Assembly: GCF_009832745.1 (NCBI RefSeq) | Contig: NZ_VRMJ01000014.1 | Coordinates: 186,001 to 250,000 of the forward strand | DNA length: 64,000 bases | DNA from: Polaribacter septentrionalilitoris | Lineage (GTDB): Bacteria; Bacteroidota; Bacteroidia; Flavobacteriales; Flavobacteriaceae | Reading direction: 5' to 3' | Shown: positions 52,101 through 60,366 of the stretch, in pieces | Position numbering within the stretch: the first letter of the stretch is position 1 | Layout of the letters: each line of letters begins with the position of its first letter | The notes under the pieces: generated by a model | Database searches by the model: none | Told to the model about the DNA's origin: nothing | What the model saw: only the letters and a program-made list of their open reading frames with translations | Program-made: the position numbers and the translations under genes

Positions 52101-53828
52101 AGTTGGAGTGTATTATCTACTTTAAAATCTAATATCAATTTAGGAGCATTAGGCATCAATTATTGCAACTCAGAAACAGCAAGAAATAAATTAATTAACG
52201 ATTATAATTGGAATTTTTCTGGAGATAGTAAAGACTGCTCCTCAATAAACACATCAACAAATACAAACGGAATGTGGAATGACCCCGCAAATTGGAGTAG
52301 TGGTGTTGTACCAACCACAACAGATAACGTTGTAATTCCTTCAGGAACAACATTGCAAATTAGTGCAGATATTTCTGAAGTAAATTCATTAGAAAATGAA
52401 GGTACTATTGTTATTAGCCCTACGTATTCTCTAAAATCTAAAAGTAATTTGGTAAATACGGGGACAATTGTTATGGATTCTGGTATAGATGATAGTTCAG
52501 TCTTGTTTATAGAAGGTACTTCATCAGGAAATGTAACCTATACAAGAGGTGGCTTAAAAGCAAATAAATGGAGTTTGGTAACACCACCCGTTTCAGGTCA
52601 AAAAATTAAGGGATTTGCAACAGATACTAATAATGACATTCGCGTAAATACAACCGTAAACCCAAATAGATATGCAATTGGTTATTACAGTGATGCAGCT
52701 ACAGAGGGTGATAAATGGGTTTATTATACTGCTAATGTGGATGAAAACTTAACATTTATAGCAGGTCAAAGTTACGCACTATCGAGAGCAACAGACGGTT
52801 CTGTAAGTTTTACAGGAACATTAACTACAAATAATTTAACAAGAACATTACAACCAGGAGAATGGAACGCAATAGGAAATCCGTTTACAACGTACTATCC
52901 AGCAAATAAAAATGGTGCTAGTAGTTTTATAAATGATAACTATGATATTTTAGATGATAATTATAAAGGTATTTATGTCTGGGATAATTCTCAAAATAAA
53001 TATATAGCAGTAAGTGAAGCAGATATTCAGAATCGTGCACTTACACCAGGTCAAGGTTTTTTTATAAAATTGAAAGCGGGTGAAAATGAAATAGCATTTA
53101 AGCAAGATAAAAGAAGTGTAAAACCAAATACAGGAAACAATGTTTTTAATAAAAATGATAATAGTTACATTCAATTATTTGTGAGTAATGGCGAATATAA
53201 AGTAGCAACAAATATTAATTTTTTAGACAATGCAACTTCTGGTTTTGACGTTGGTTTGGATATTGGTAACTTTAGCTCATCTTCTTTTGATTTTTATACT
53301 AAACTAGTAGATAAGAGTAATAACAAAAATTATACAACACAGTCTTTAGCAAAAGAAAACAAGGATGATATCATAATTCCTTTAGAACTCAAGATAAAAA
53401 ATAATGAGGTTACATTTTCATCGAAATCTATAAACCTGAAAGAGAATGTAAAATTGTATTTAGAAGATAAAGTGAAAAATACTTTTACTGATATTACACA
53501 AGAAACAAACGGTTATAAAATTAGTTTTAATGAGACTAATATCATAAAAGAGAGATTTTATCTACATGTAAAATCAGAAGTATTAAATCTAGATAACTCT
53601 TTAATTAATCAAATTCAAGTTTTTTCTTCAAATAAAACACTACATATTAGAGGAATCAAAGATCTAATTAAGGTAGAAGTCTTTGATCTTTTAGGTAAAA
53701 ATGTTTATACTAAATCTTTTAAAAATATAAATACAATTGATATGCCTTTATCTGTAAGTGATGGAGTTTATGTAGTAAAAGTTACAGTTGATAATAAAAG
53801 CTTAGTTAAAAAAATTGTATTGAGATAA
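49146..53828 (+). CDS. BspA/DUF285-type repeat surface protein with T9SS sorting domain
   Basis: A 1560-residue secreted protein with signal peptide MKKRLLSLIFTFYILLSFGQ. Three modules begin with FITKW and a PKD-like DWGDG sheet near residues 22, 308 and 541. Each continues as 25-residue DUF285 repeats (consensus MFxxATxFNQDISSWNVSNV) and closes with a cap motif (CNSETARNKLINDYNW). The third module has about a dozen repeats. After residue 1031 comes a linker/beta region (MWNDPANWSSGVVPTTTDNV) and then, in the last 75 residues, a type A T9SS C-terminal domain (VEVFDLLGKNVYTKSF ... VYVVKVTVDNKSLVKKIVLR split here). It is probably anchored or released at the cell surface and used for adhesion; the ligand is unknown. 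Confidence 0.85.
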   Translation: MKKRLLSLIFTFYILLSFGQNEFITKWKLQFGFYIDIPVDANLTYNYTIDWGDGNIETNVTGDAEHFYDNTGEYIIKISGVYPRFVLGEKGSSSDKRNIIELVQWGNNTWVSMESAFKGLYNMKITATDTPNLLNVTTFRDMFYGCSAITTIPNINSWNTSNITNMWSMFQNASNFNSDISNWDVSNVTQTRYMFDYATKFNQNISSWNVSKVETMQEMFDQARSFNQDLSSWNITNVSSMSNIFNGTNLSTENYDRIIAGWSNLPTLKNNVTFGGNNINYCHSETERNKLINDYNWTIYDAGKDCTEGFITKWDIKNDNEFLALSTSGNGYDYRVDWGDGSVSNHVTSGIAHNYAISGIYTIKITGVFPRFSIFDTSSKNKIIDVVQWGDNPWESISFEDCPNLNITATDIPDLSNVTSTEAMFKGCVNFEGNLINNWNVSNIISMQSMFEGATKFNQTLNKWDVGSVINMTSMFDDSGLSIENYDAILLVWSGLASLQQNVNLGALSKQYCNGETGRTKLINDFNWTFSDAGKDCSSFNPFITKWETTAANESLFIPVTVGSNSFTIDWGDGEIQYFGGYNRYNIKHTYTTIGNHTIKITGNITGLNFATESVASNTGKILEIIQWGNINWSNMSFSGCYKMDITATDIPDLSNLTSLNVAFRSCRALIWNSTVNNWDVSSITDMQSTFDRASIFNQDLNNWNVSNVTNMKSMFQFATKFNGNVTNWNVSNVKNIQWMFASTQDFNQDIGSWNVSSISEVDGFSGVFQYAKAFNQDISSWDLSSFTGRIVGMFDGAISFNQDISSWDTSNITGFSSMFRNATNFNQDISSWNLSKATDLGEIFSGATNFNKDLSNWDTSNVTFMGSAFKNATAFNQNINSWELSKVTNTRSMFEGAISFNQDISGWNVSVLNSMQAMFKGATSFNQDLSSWDTVNTFNMQEVFQNATSYNQDLSNWNVGKVYTMLSMFDNSGISVVNYDKTLKSWSVLSTLKSNINLGALGINYCNSETARNKLINDYNWNFSGDSKDCSSINTSTNTNGMWNDPANWSSGVVPTTTDNVVIPSGTTLQISADISEVNSLENEGTIVISPTYSLKSKSNLVNTGTIVMDSGIDDSSVLFIEGTSSGNVTYTRGGLKANKWSLVTPPVSGQKIKGFATDTNNDIRVNTTVNPNRYAIGYYSDAATEGDKWVYYTANVDENLTFIAGQSYALSRATDGSVSFTGTLTTNNLTRTLQPGEWNAIGNPFTTYYPANKNGASSFINDNYDILDDNYKGIYVWDNSQNKYIAVSEADIQNRALTPGQGFFIKLKAGENEIAFKQDKRSVKPNTGNNVFNKNDNSYIQLFVSNGEYKVATNINFLDNATSGFDVGLDIGNFSSSSFDFYTKLVDKSNNKNYTTQSLAKENKDDIIIPLELKIKNNEVTFSSKSINLKENVKLYLEDKVKNTFTDITQETNGYKISFNETNIIKERFYLHVKSEVLNLDNSLINQIQVFSSNKTLHIRGIKDLIKVEVFDLLGKNVYTKSFKNINTIDMPLSVSDGVYVVKVTVDNKSLVKKIVLR
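51170..52070 (+). repeat. 75-bp tandem repeats inside the surface-protein gene
   Basis: Around a dozen copies of a 75-bp unit (25 codons) lie end to end; TTTAATCAAGATAT recurs at this period (for example near 51546 and 51621). They are diverged at the DNA level but in register, so copy number may vary by recombination. Confidence 0.8.
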
Positions 53829-53838
53829 ATAAAAAATT

Positions 53839-54003
53839 ATGAAAAAAAATAATCAAACACAAAATATATCAAGAAAAGAAGCTATTAAAAAAATAGGTAA
53901 TTATGGCAGATATGCAGCGTTAACAGCACTTGGAACATATTTAATTTTGTCTCCTCAAAAAGCTCAATCTCAAAGTCCAGAAGCTCCAGGTACTGGTTTT
54001 TAA
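53839..54003 (+). CDS. Small Tat-like exported protein (54 residues)
   Basis: A 54-codon gene starting 10 nt after the surface-protein stop. The N-terminus is polar (MKKNNQTQNI), followed by SRKEAIKKIG, a twin-basic n-region like a Tat signal with RK in place of RR. A hydrophobic stretch (YAALTALGTYLILSP) and a signal-peptidase-like AQS end follow, leaving a mature peptide of only about ten residues (QSPEAPGTGF). I do not recognise the family. The close spacing indicates co-transcription and a function linked to the surface protein or to signalling. Confidence 0.65.
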   Translation: MKKNNQTQNISRKEAIKKIGNYGRYAALTALGTYLILSPQKAQSQSPEAPGTGF

Positions 54004-54027
54004 AAGAAAAAGTATTTTTAGATTTAT

Positions 54028-54061
54028 AAAGCGAGTTGTTTTTAAACAGCTGGCTTTTTTT
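54028..54061. terminator. Hairpin between the small-protein gene and porX
   Basis: AAAGCGAGTTGTT pairs with AACAGCTGGCTTT (one mismatch and one G-U pair), followed by a T run. It ends the surface-protein operon and may also serve porX. Confidence 0.55.
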
Positions 54062-54111
54062 ATATTGATATCAATTTAAATTAATATCTACAGATAGAAA
54101 AGTAAACGAAA

Positions 54112-55659
54112 TTACTTCGCACTATATACCACACAAGGAATAATTACTTCTTCTAAAGAAACCCCACCATGTTGATATGTGTTTTTATAATACTTTACAA
54201 AATGGTTAAAGTTATTTGGATAAGCAAAAAACAAATCCTCTTTAGCAAAAATAAAAGGCGCATTCATAGCCACTGTTGGTAAAAAAATATCTTTTGGATT
54301 TCTAACTGCATACACATCTTTTTCCTCGTAAGAAAGACTTCTTCCTGTTTTATAACGCAAGTTTGCACTAATGTTCTTATCACCAATTACTTTAGTTGGG
54401 TGTTTGCAATTAATGGTTCCGTGATCGGTTGTAATGATTAATTTCTGACCCAATTGTTGTGCTTTTTGAATAATTTCAAATAGCGGAGAGTTTTTAAACC
54501 AACTCAACGTTAAACTTCTATACGCTTTATCATCACCAGCCAATTCTTTAATCACTTCCATTTCTGTTTTAGAGTGGGAGAGAATGTCAACAAAATTATA
54601 AACTATAGCAGTCAAATCGTTTTGTTTTGTTCCGTTAAAATTGTCTGCCAATTCTTTTCCGCTTTTCAAAGATGAAATTTTATAATACTCATGTTTAATA
54701 TCCAAACCAAGACGTTTAATTTGAGCAGATAAAAATTCATTTTCATACAAATTCATTCCACCTTCATCTGTATCATTTTTCCAAAAATTAGGATGACGTT
54801 TCTCCATTTCAGAAGGCATTAAACCAGAAAAAATTGCATTTCTAGCATATTGAGTAGCAGTAGGTAGAATAGAGAAATAAGAATACTCTTCTTCTTTTTT
54901 GTAATGATTATTGATTAACGGTTCTAAAATTCGATATTGGTCGTAACGCAAATTATCAATTACAACCCACAAAACACCTTGATCTTTGCTTAATTCTGGT
55001 GCCACATAATCTTTAAACAATGTGTGTGAAAATGTAGGCTTGTCATGTGCAGTTAAATAATCTTCATAATTTTTTTTGATGAACTTAAAAAACTGATTAT
55101 TAGCCTCCTGTTTCTGACTCTCTAAAATTCCTAGCATTCCTGGATCACTTATGTTTTCTAACTCTAATTCCCAGTGAATTAGTTTTTTATACAGCTCAAT
55201 CCAATCTTCATAAGAATTCACCATAGCTAAATCCATAGAAATTTTTCGAAACTCTTGTTGATAGTTAGAAGTTGTTTTCTCTGTTACTAAACGAGAATGA
55301 TCCAAATTCTTTTTTAAACTCAATAAAATCTGACTCGGATTTACGGGTTTTATCAAATAATCTGCAATTTTAGAACCAATAGCTTCCTCCATAATATATT
55401 CTTCCTCACTTTTGGTAATCATCACCACAGGTAAGTTGGCCTGTTTTTGCTTAATTTCGGAAAGCGTATCCAAGCCTGTTAAACCAGGCATGTTTTCATC
55501 TAAAAAAACAATATCAAAATTATCTTCATCTACCAAATCAATTGCATCAGCACCATTTGTACATGTTGTAACCTTATAATTTTTACGCTCTAAAAAAAGA
55601 ATGTGTGGTTTTAACAACTCTATTTCATCATCAACCCATAATATCTGAATATTGCTCAT
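54112..55659 (-). CDS. porX: T9SS response regulator PorX
   Basis: A 515-residue two-domain regulator. Residues 1-120 are a CheY-like receiver with acidic Asp10 and Asp11, phospho-acceptor Asp54 (VFLDENMPG), Thr82 and Lys104 (YLIKPVNPS). Residues about 160-515 are a PglZ/alkaline-phosphatase superfamily domain (VIDNLRYDQYRILEPL, FSILPTATQYARNAIFSGLM, LIITTDHGTINCKHP). PorX with the kinase PorY controls type IX secretion gene expression in Bacteroidota. It has no linked kinase here. It is convergent with the surface-protein operon. Confidence 0.92.
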   Translation of the reverse strand: MSNIQILWVDDEIELLKPHILFLERKNYKVTTCTNGADAIDLVDEDNFDIVFLDENMPGLTGLDTLSEIKQKQANLPVVMITKSEEEYIMEEAIGSKIADYLIKPVNPSQILLSLKKNLDHSRLVTEKTTSNYQQEFRKISMDLAMVNSYEDWIELYKKLIHWELELENISDPGMLGILESQKQEANNQFFKFIKKNYEDYLTAHDKPTFSHTLFKDYVAPELSKDQGVLWVVIDNLRYDQYRILEPLINNHYKKEEEYSYFSILPTATQYARNAIFSGLMPSEMEKRHPNFWKNDTDEGGMNLYENEFLSAQIKRLGLDIKHEYYKISSLKSGKELADNFNGTKQNDLTAIVYNFVDILSHSKTEMEVIKELAGDDKAYRSLTLSWFKNSPLFEIIQKAQQLGQKLIITTDHGTINCKHPTKVIGDKNISANLRYKTGRSLSYEEKDVYAVRNPKDIFLPTVAMNAPFIFAKEDLFFAYPNNFNHFVKYYKNTYQHGGVSLEEVIIPCVVYSAK

Positions 55660-55790
55660 AAATAGTTTTAAATTTTAACATTTAACGATAAAAGTAACCA
55701 ATTGTTATACTTTGTTTGGTTTTAAAATGATAAAATATTGCTAAAAAAAATAATGTTTGTATTTTGCAGTAGATTGATAAAAATCCTCTT

Positions 55791-57014
55791 TTGAAGAAAA
55801 AAAAACCGAACAAACTCAAAATCCTAAATGATCCAATTTACGGATTTATCCAAATTCCAAATTCTTTACTTTTTGACATCATAGAACATCCTTATTTTCA
55901 GCGTTTACGTAGAATTACACAAATGGGTTTTTCTAATTTGGTGTATCCAGGAGCAAATCATACCCGATTTCATCACGCAATTGGCTGTATGCATTTAATG
56001 CAAAAAGCGGTACAAGTATTACGTTTTAAAGGTGTAGAGATTTCAAATGATGAAGAAAACGCCTTGTATATTGCCATTTTATTGCATGATATTGGTCATG
56101 GAGCTTTTTCACACGCCTTAGAACACAGTATTGTTAATGGTATTTCACATGAAGAGATTTCTTTAAAGTTTATGAAAAAACTGAATGATGAGTATGAGGG
56201 AAAACTAACATTGGCAATAGAAATTTTTGAAGGGAAAAATTCAAGGAAGTTTTTATGTCAACTCATTTCTAGTCAATTAGATATAGATAGGTTAGATTAT
56301 TTAAAAAGAGATAGTTTTTATACAGGAGTTACAGAAGGTAATATTTCATCAGATCGTTTAATAGCAATGATGAATGTAAAAGATGATCAATTAGTTATTG
56401 AGCAAAAGGGAATTTATTCTGTAGAGAAGTTTTTGATTGCCAGGAGATTAATGTATTGGCAAGTATACTTACATAAAACGGGTTTAGTTGCCGAAAATAT
56501 GCTGGTCAACGTTTTAAAAAGAGCGAAAGAGCTGGCTGAACAAGGAGAAGACTTGTTTGCAAGTTCTGCTTTAAAATATTTTCTATTCAATAAAATATCT
56601 AAAACAAATTTTGACGATGTTACGTTAGAAACTTTAGCTCAGCTTGATGATTATGATGTTTTACTTGCGGTAAAAGAATGGGTACATCATCCAGACAAAG
56701 TATTGTCCATATTATCTCAAATGATTGTAAATCGAAAATTGTTTAGAGTTGAGATACAGAAAAAACCATTTGAACCTGAGTATATTACAAAAAAAATAGA
56801 TAAAGTTTGTAATAGATATAATTTAGACCAAACTGAAAGTAGTTTTTTTGTTTTTGCTGATATTATTACCAATCAAGCCTACAATACAAATAAACCTATT
56901 TTTATTTTAAACAAAAAAGGGAAATTAAAGGATATTGCTAAAGCTTCTGATCAATTAAACATAAAAGCATTAACAAAACCAGTTGTAAAGCACTTTATTT
57001 GTTACCCAAAATAG
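55791..57014 (+). CDS. HD-domain phosphohydrolase (dNTPase-like)
   Basis: A 407-residue HD protein. Metal-binding residues are His61/His62 (TRFHHAIG), His99-Asp100 (LLHDIGHGAFSHAL) and an Asp in SQLDIDRLDYLKRD, the pattern of SAMHD1/dGTPase-like enzymes. Translation starts at TTG 55791 (TTG AAG AAA), giving a basic N-terminus; no upstream ATG is in frame. It lies divergent from porX and 45 nt before lpxD. The substrate (dNTP or another nucleotide) is uncertain. Confidence 0.87.
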   Translation: MKKKKPNKLKILNDPIYGFIQIPNSLLFDIIEHPYFQRLRRITQMGFSNLVYPGANHTRFHHAIGCMHLMQKAVQVLRFKGVEISNDEENALYIAILLHDIGHGAFSHALEHSIVNGISHEEISLKFMKKLNDEYEGKLTLAIEIFEGKNSRKFLCQLISSQLDIDRLDYLKRDSFYTGVTEGNISSDRLIAMMNVKDDQLVIEQKGIYSVEKFLIARRLMYWQVYLHKTGLVAENMLVNVLKRAKELAEQGEDLFASSALKYFLFNKISKTNFDDVTLETLAQLDDYDVLLAVKEWVHHPDKVLSILSQMIVNRKLFRVEIQKKPFEPEYITKKIDKVCNRYNLDQTESSFFVFADIITNQAYNTNKPIFILNKKGKLKDIAKASDQLNIKALTKPVVKHFICYPK

Positions 57015-57045
57015 AAACAGATTAGTCAAATCGCATTAAATTTTA

Positions 57046-57053
57046 TATTTTTG
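57046..57053 (+). promoter_or_regulatory. -7 box of lpxD inside an inverted repeat
   Basis: TATTTTTG (57046-57053) lies only 6 nt before the lpxD ATG (57060), so a transcript from it would be leaderless. AATCGCA (57029-57035) and TGCGATT (57052-57058) form a 7-bp inverted repeat around it. Confidence 0.45.
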
Positions 57054-57059
57054 CGATTA

Positions 57060-58103
57060 ATGAAATTTACAGCGCAACAAATAGCAGACATCTTAGAAGG
57101 AGAAGTAGTAGGAAACACTGAAGAAGAAGTTTTTAAATTGTCTAAGATAGAAGAAGGAGAAAAGGGTTCTTTAACCTTTCTGTCTAACCCTAAATACACC
57201 CCGTATTTATATACTACAAACGCTTCTATTGCTATTGTAAATAGATCATTTGAGCTAGAAAAAGAAACTTCTACAACACTTATTAAAGTAGATGATGCTT
57301 ATAAATCATTTTCAAAATTATTAGAATTTTACAATGAAGTAAAAAACAATAAAGTGGGTATAGAACAACCCAACTTTGTTTCAGAATCTGCTAAAATAGG
57401 GGACAATTTATATTTGGGAGCATTTTCTTATGTAGGTGAAAATGTAGTTATTGGTAATAACGTAAAAATTTATCCAAACATTTATATCGGAGACAATGTT
57501 GTTATTGGTGATAATTGTGTCATTTTTTCTGGTGTTAAAATTTATTCTGAAACGATCATTGGAAACAATTGTAAAATTCATTCTGGAGCAATTATTGGTT
57601 CAGACGGATTTGGTTTTGCTCCTGATGAAAACGGAGAGTATAAAGCCATCCCCCAAATAGGGAATGTAATTATCGAAGACAATGTAGATATTGGATCGTC
57701 TTCAACTATTGATAGAGCCACATTAGGCTCAACCATTATAAGACAGGGAGTTAAGATGGATAATCAAATCCAGATTGCACACAATGTAGAAGTAGGTAAA
57801 AACACTGTAATTGCAGCTCAAACAGGTATTGCAGGTTCAACCAAAATTGGTGAAAACTGTATGATTGGTGGTCAAGTAGGTATTGTGGGGCATCTAACTA
57901 TTGGTAACAATGTGCGTATTCAAGCTCAATCTGGTATTTCCAAAAATCTAAAAGATAATGATCTAGTTCAAGGTACACCTGCATTTGGATATTCAGATTT
58001 TAATAAAAGCTATGTCTACTTTAGAAATCTTCCTAAAATAGCAACAAAAATTAATAACATAGAAAAAGAGTTGAAGGCTCAAAAATCAACCATAAATGAG
58101 TAA
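57060..58103 (+). CDS. lpxD: UDP-3-O-acylglucosamine N-acyltransferase LpxD
   Basis: A 347-residue left-handed beta-helix acyltransferase, the third step of lipid A synthesis. The N-terminal uridine-binding domain (MKFTAQQIADILEGEVVGNT) precedes hexapeptide repeats (IGDNVVIGDNCVIF, IGSDGFGFAPDENG). The catalytic His is in QIQIAHNVEVG, and the C-terminal helix is FRNLPKIATKINNIEKELK. The start is the ATG at 57060; the TTG at 57051 lies in the promoter. It overlaps lpxC by 8 nt. Confidence 0.94.
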   Translation: MKFTAQQIADILEGEVVGNTEEEVFKLSKIEEGEKGSLTFLSNPKYTPYLYTTNASIAIVNRSFELEKETSTTLIKVDDAYKSFSKLLEFYNEVKNNKVGIEQPNFVSESAKIGDNLYLGAFSYVGENVVIGNNVKIYPNIYIGDNVVIGDNCVIFSGVKIYSETIIGNNCKIHSGAIIGSDGFGFAPDENGEYKAIPQIGNVIIEDNVDIGSSSTIDRATLGSTIIRQGVKMDNQIQIAHNVEVGKNTVIAAQTGIAGSTKIGENCMIGGQVGIVGHLTIGNNVRIQAQSGISKNLKDNDLVQGTPAFGYSDFNKSYVYFRNLPKIATKINNIEKELKAQKSTINE

Positions 58104-59487
58104 GAAACAGAAAACCATTCAAAAAGAAGTTAGTTTATCTGGTGTTGGAATTCACACGGGTAATACAGTAAATATGACCTTAAAACCTGCACCTATTAAT
58201 CATGGCTTTGCTTTTAGTAGAGTTGATTTAGAGGGTTCTCCTACAATTGAAGCAAAAGCAGAATATGTTGTAAACACTCAAAGAGGTACAAATTTAGAAA
58301 GAAATGGTGTACAAATTCAGACTTCAGAGCATGTTTTAGCAGCTGCTGTAGGGCTAGATATCGATAACTTATTAATTGAGATAGACGCTTCTGAACCTCC
58401 AATTATGGATGGTTCTTCGAAATATTTTGTAGAAGCTTTAGAAAAAGCAGGAGTTCAAGAGCAAGAAGCAGATATTCAAGAATATGTAGTAAAAGAAATT
58501 ATTTCTTACAAAGATGAAATTTCTGGTAGTGAAATCATTTTAATGCCTTCAGATGAATATAAGGTTACAGCAATGGTTGATTTTGGTACTAAAATTTTAG
58601 GTACTCAAAACGCAAATTTAGAGACCATTTCAGATTTCAAAAAAGAAATAGCAGCAGCAAGAACATTTAGCTTTTTACACGAAATAGAAATGCTCCTAGA
58701 AAATGATTTAATTAAAGGAGGAGATTTAAACAACGCTATTGTGTATGTAGATAAAGAATTATCTGAAGCAACAATGGAAAAGTTAAAAAAAGCCTTTAAA
58801 AAAGATGATATAACAGTGCAATCTAATGGTATTTTAGATAACTTAAATTTACATTGGGCTAACGAAGCTGCAAGACATAAGTTATTAGATGTTATTGGAG
58901 ATTTAGCACTAGTAGGTACAAGAATAAAAGGAAAAGTTATTGCAAACAAACCAGGGCATTTAATCAATACTCAGTTTGCAAAAAAGTTAGCTAAAATTAT
59001 TAAGCAAGAAAAAAGAAATAACGTTCCTCAATATGATTTGAATGAAACACCTTTAATGGATATTCATCAAATTATGGATATTCTTCCACACAGACCACCA
59101 TTTTTATTGATTGATAGAATTCTAGAACTTTCAGATAGACATGTTGTGGGAATGAAAAATGTAACCATGAACGAAAACTTTTTTGTGGGGCATTTTCCTG
59201 GAGCGCCAGTTATGCCAGGAGTTTTACAAGTCGAGGCAATGGCACAATGTGGTGGAGTTTTAGTGTTGAGTACAGTACCAGACCCTGAAAATTACCTAAC
59301 TTATTTTATGAAGATGGATAATGTTAAGTTCAAACAAAAAGTACTTCCTGGAGATACAATTATATTTAAAGCTGAATTGATTACACCAATTAGACGTGGA
59401 ATTTGTCATATGCAAGCCTATGCTTATGCTAATGGTAAATTAGTTGCTGAGGCCGAATTAATGGCTCAAATTTCAAAAATAAAATAG
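58096..59487 (+). CDS. lpxC/fabZ: Bifunctional LpxC deacetylase/FabZ dehydratase
   Basis: A 463-residue fusion. LpxC occupies about residues 1-305 (zinc-deacetylase motifs SGVGIHTG, TSEHVLAAAVG, HWANEAARHKLLDVIGDLAL). FabZ occupies about 315-463 (PHRPPFLLIDRIL, GHFPGAPVMPGVLQVEAMAQ with catalytic His and Glu). LpxC commits UDP-GlcNAc to lipid A; FabZ dehydrates 3-hydroxyacyl-ACP for fatty acids. The fusion is a known Bacteroidota trait that couples the two pathways. It is translationally linked to lpxD and lpxA. Confidence 0.95.
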   Translation: MSKKQKTIQKEVSLSGVGIHTGNTVNMTLKPAPINHGFAFSRVDLEGSPTIEAKAEYVVNTQRGTNLERNGVQIQTSEHVLAAAVGLDIDNLLIEIDASEPPIMDGSSKYFVEALEKAGVQEQEADIQEYVVKEIISYKDEISGSEIILMPSDEYKVTAMVDFGTKILGTQNANLETISDFKKEIAAARTFSFLHEIEMLLENDLIKGGDLNNAIVYVDKELSEATMEKLKKAFKKDDITVQSNGILDNLNLHWANEAARHKLLDVIGDLALVGTRIKGKVIANKPGHLINTQFAKKLAKIIKQEKRNNVPQYDLNETPLMDIHQIMDILPHRPPFLLIDRILELSDRHVVGMKNVTMNENFFVGHFPGAPVMPGVLQVEAMAQCGGVLVLSTVPDPENYLTYFMKMDNVKFKQKVLPGDTIIFKAELITPIRRGICHMQAYAYANGKLVAEAELMAQISKIK

Positions 59488-59488
59488 T

Positions 59489-60274
59489 ATGAATCAACCA
59501 TTAGCTTATGTTCATCCACAAGCAAAAATTGCTAGAAATGTTGTAATTGAACCTTTTACTACAATTCATAATAATGTTACAATTGGTTCAGGTACATGGA
59601 TTGGTTCTAATGTGACCATAATGGAAGGAGCAAAAATTGGTAAAAACTGTAGAATTTTTCCAGGAGCAGTAATTTCTGCAATTCCTCAAGATTTAAAATA
59701 TGATGATGAAGAAACTACTGTCGAAATTGGAGACAATGTCACTATAAGAGAGTGCGTAACCATTAATAGAGGTACTTCAGATAGAATGAAAACCAAAATT
59801 GGGGACAATTGTTTAATTATGGCGTATTGCCATATAGCACATGATTCTTTTGTAGGTGATAATTGTATTTTCTCTAACAATTCTACATTAGCAGGTCATG
59901 TTACCATTGGAGACAATGTAGTCTTAGCAGGTATGGTAGCTGTTCATCAGTTTGCCTCTGTTGGTAATCACGCTTTTGTAACGGGTGGATCTTTAGTAAG
60001 AAAAGATGTTCCTCCTTATGTAAAAGCAGCTAGAGAGCCTTTGTCTTATGTAGGAATCAACTCAGTAGGATTAAGAAGAAGAGGCTTTACAACAGATAAA
60101 ATTAGAGAAATTCAAAATATTTATAGAATATTATTTCAAAAAAATTATAACAATTCCCAAGCAATAGATATTATTGAAGCAGAAATGGAAGCAACTCCAG
60201 AACGTGATGAAATTGTCCAATTCATCAAAGATTCGCACAGAGGGATTATGAAAGGATATTATAAAGCAAATTAA
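59489..60274 (+). CDS. lpxA: UDP-N-acetylglucosamine acyltransferase LpxA
   Basis: A 261-residue beta-helix acyltransferase, the first step of lipid A synthesis. Hexapeptide repeats (IGSGTWIGSNVTIMEGAKIG), the catalytic His region MAYCHIAHDSFVGDN and the C-terminal helical part (GINSVGLRRRGFTTDKIREI) are diagnostic. It starts 1 nt after lpxC/fabZ. Confidence 0.94.
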   Translation: MNQPLAYVHPQAKIARNVVIEPFTTIHNNVTIGSGTWIGSNVTIMEGAKIGKNCRIFPGAVISAIPQDLKYDDEETTVEIGDNVTIRECVTINRGTSDRMKTKIGDNCLIMAYCHIAHDSFVGDNCIFSNNSTLAGHVTIGDNVVLAGMVAVHQFASVGNHAFVTGGSLVRKDVPPYVKAAREPLSYVGINSVGLRRRGFTTDKIREIQNIYRILFQKNYNNSQAIDIIEAEMEATPERDEIVQFIKDSHRGIMKGYYKAN

Positions 60275-60366
60275 TTTAGTTTGTAGTTTCTGGTTGCTAG
60301 TCATCATTTTCTAAAAGCCATGAACTATAAACTACTAACTATAAACCATTAATTATAAACCACTAA
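60275..60366 (+). repeat. Intergenic repeat element with three 14-bp tandem units before efp
   Basis: Three imperfect 14-bp units, AACTATAAACTACT (60323-60336), AACTATAAACCATT (60337-60350) and AATTATAAACCACT (60351-60364), end 2 nt before the efp ATG. The left side (TAGTTTGTAGTTTCTGGTTG) is partly complementary to them, so the whole block could fold. Similar 'actataaac' blocks are scattered in Flavobacteria genomes. Confidence 0.55.

Noticed and set aside
57051..57059. TTG start for lpxD
   Set aside because: It falls on the -7 box; the ATG at 57060 begins the conserved MKFTAQQIADIL.
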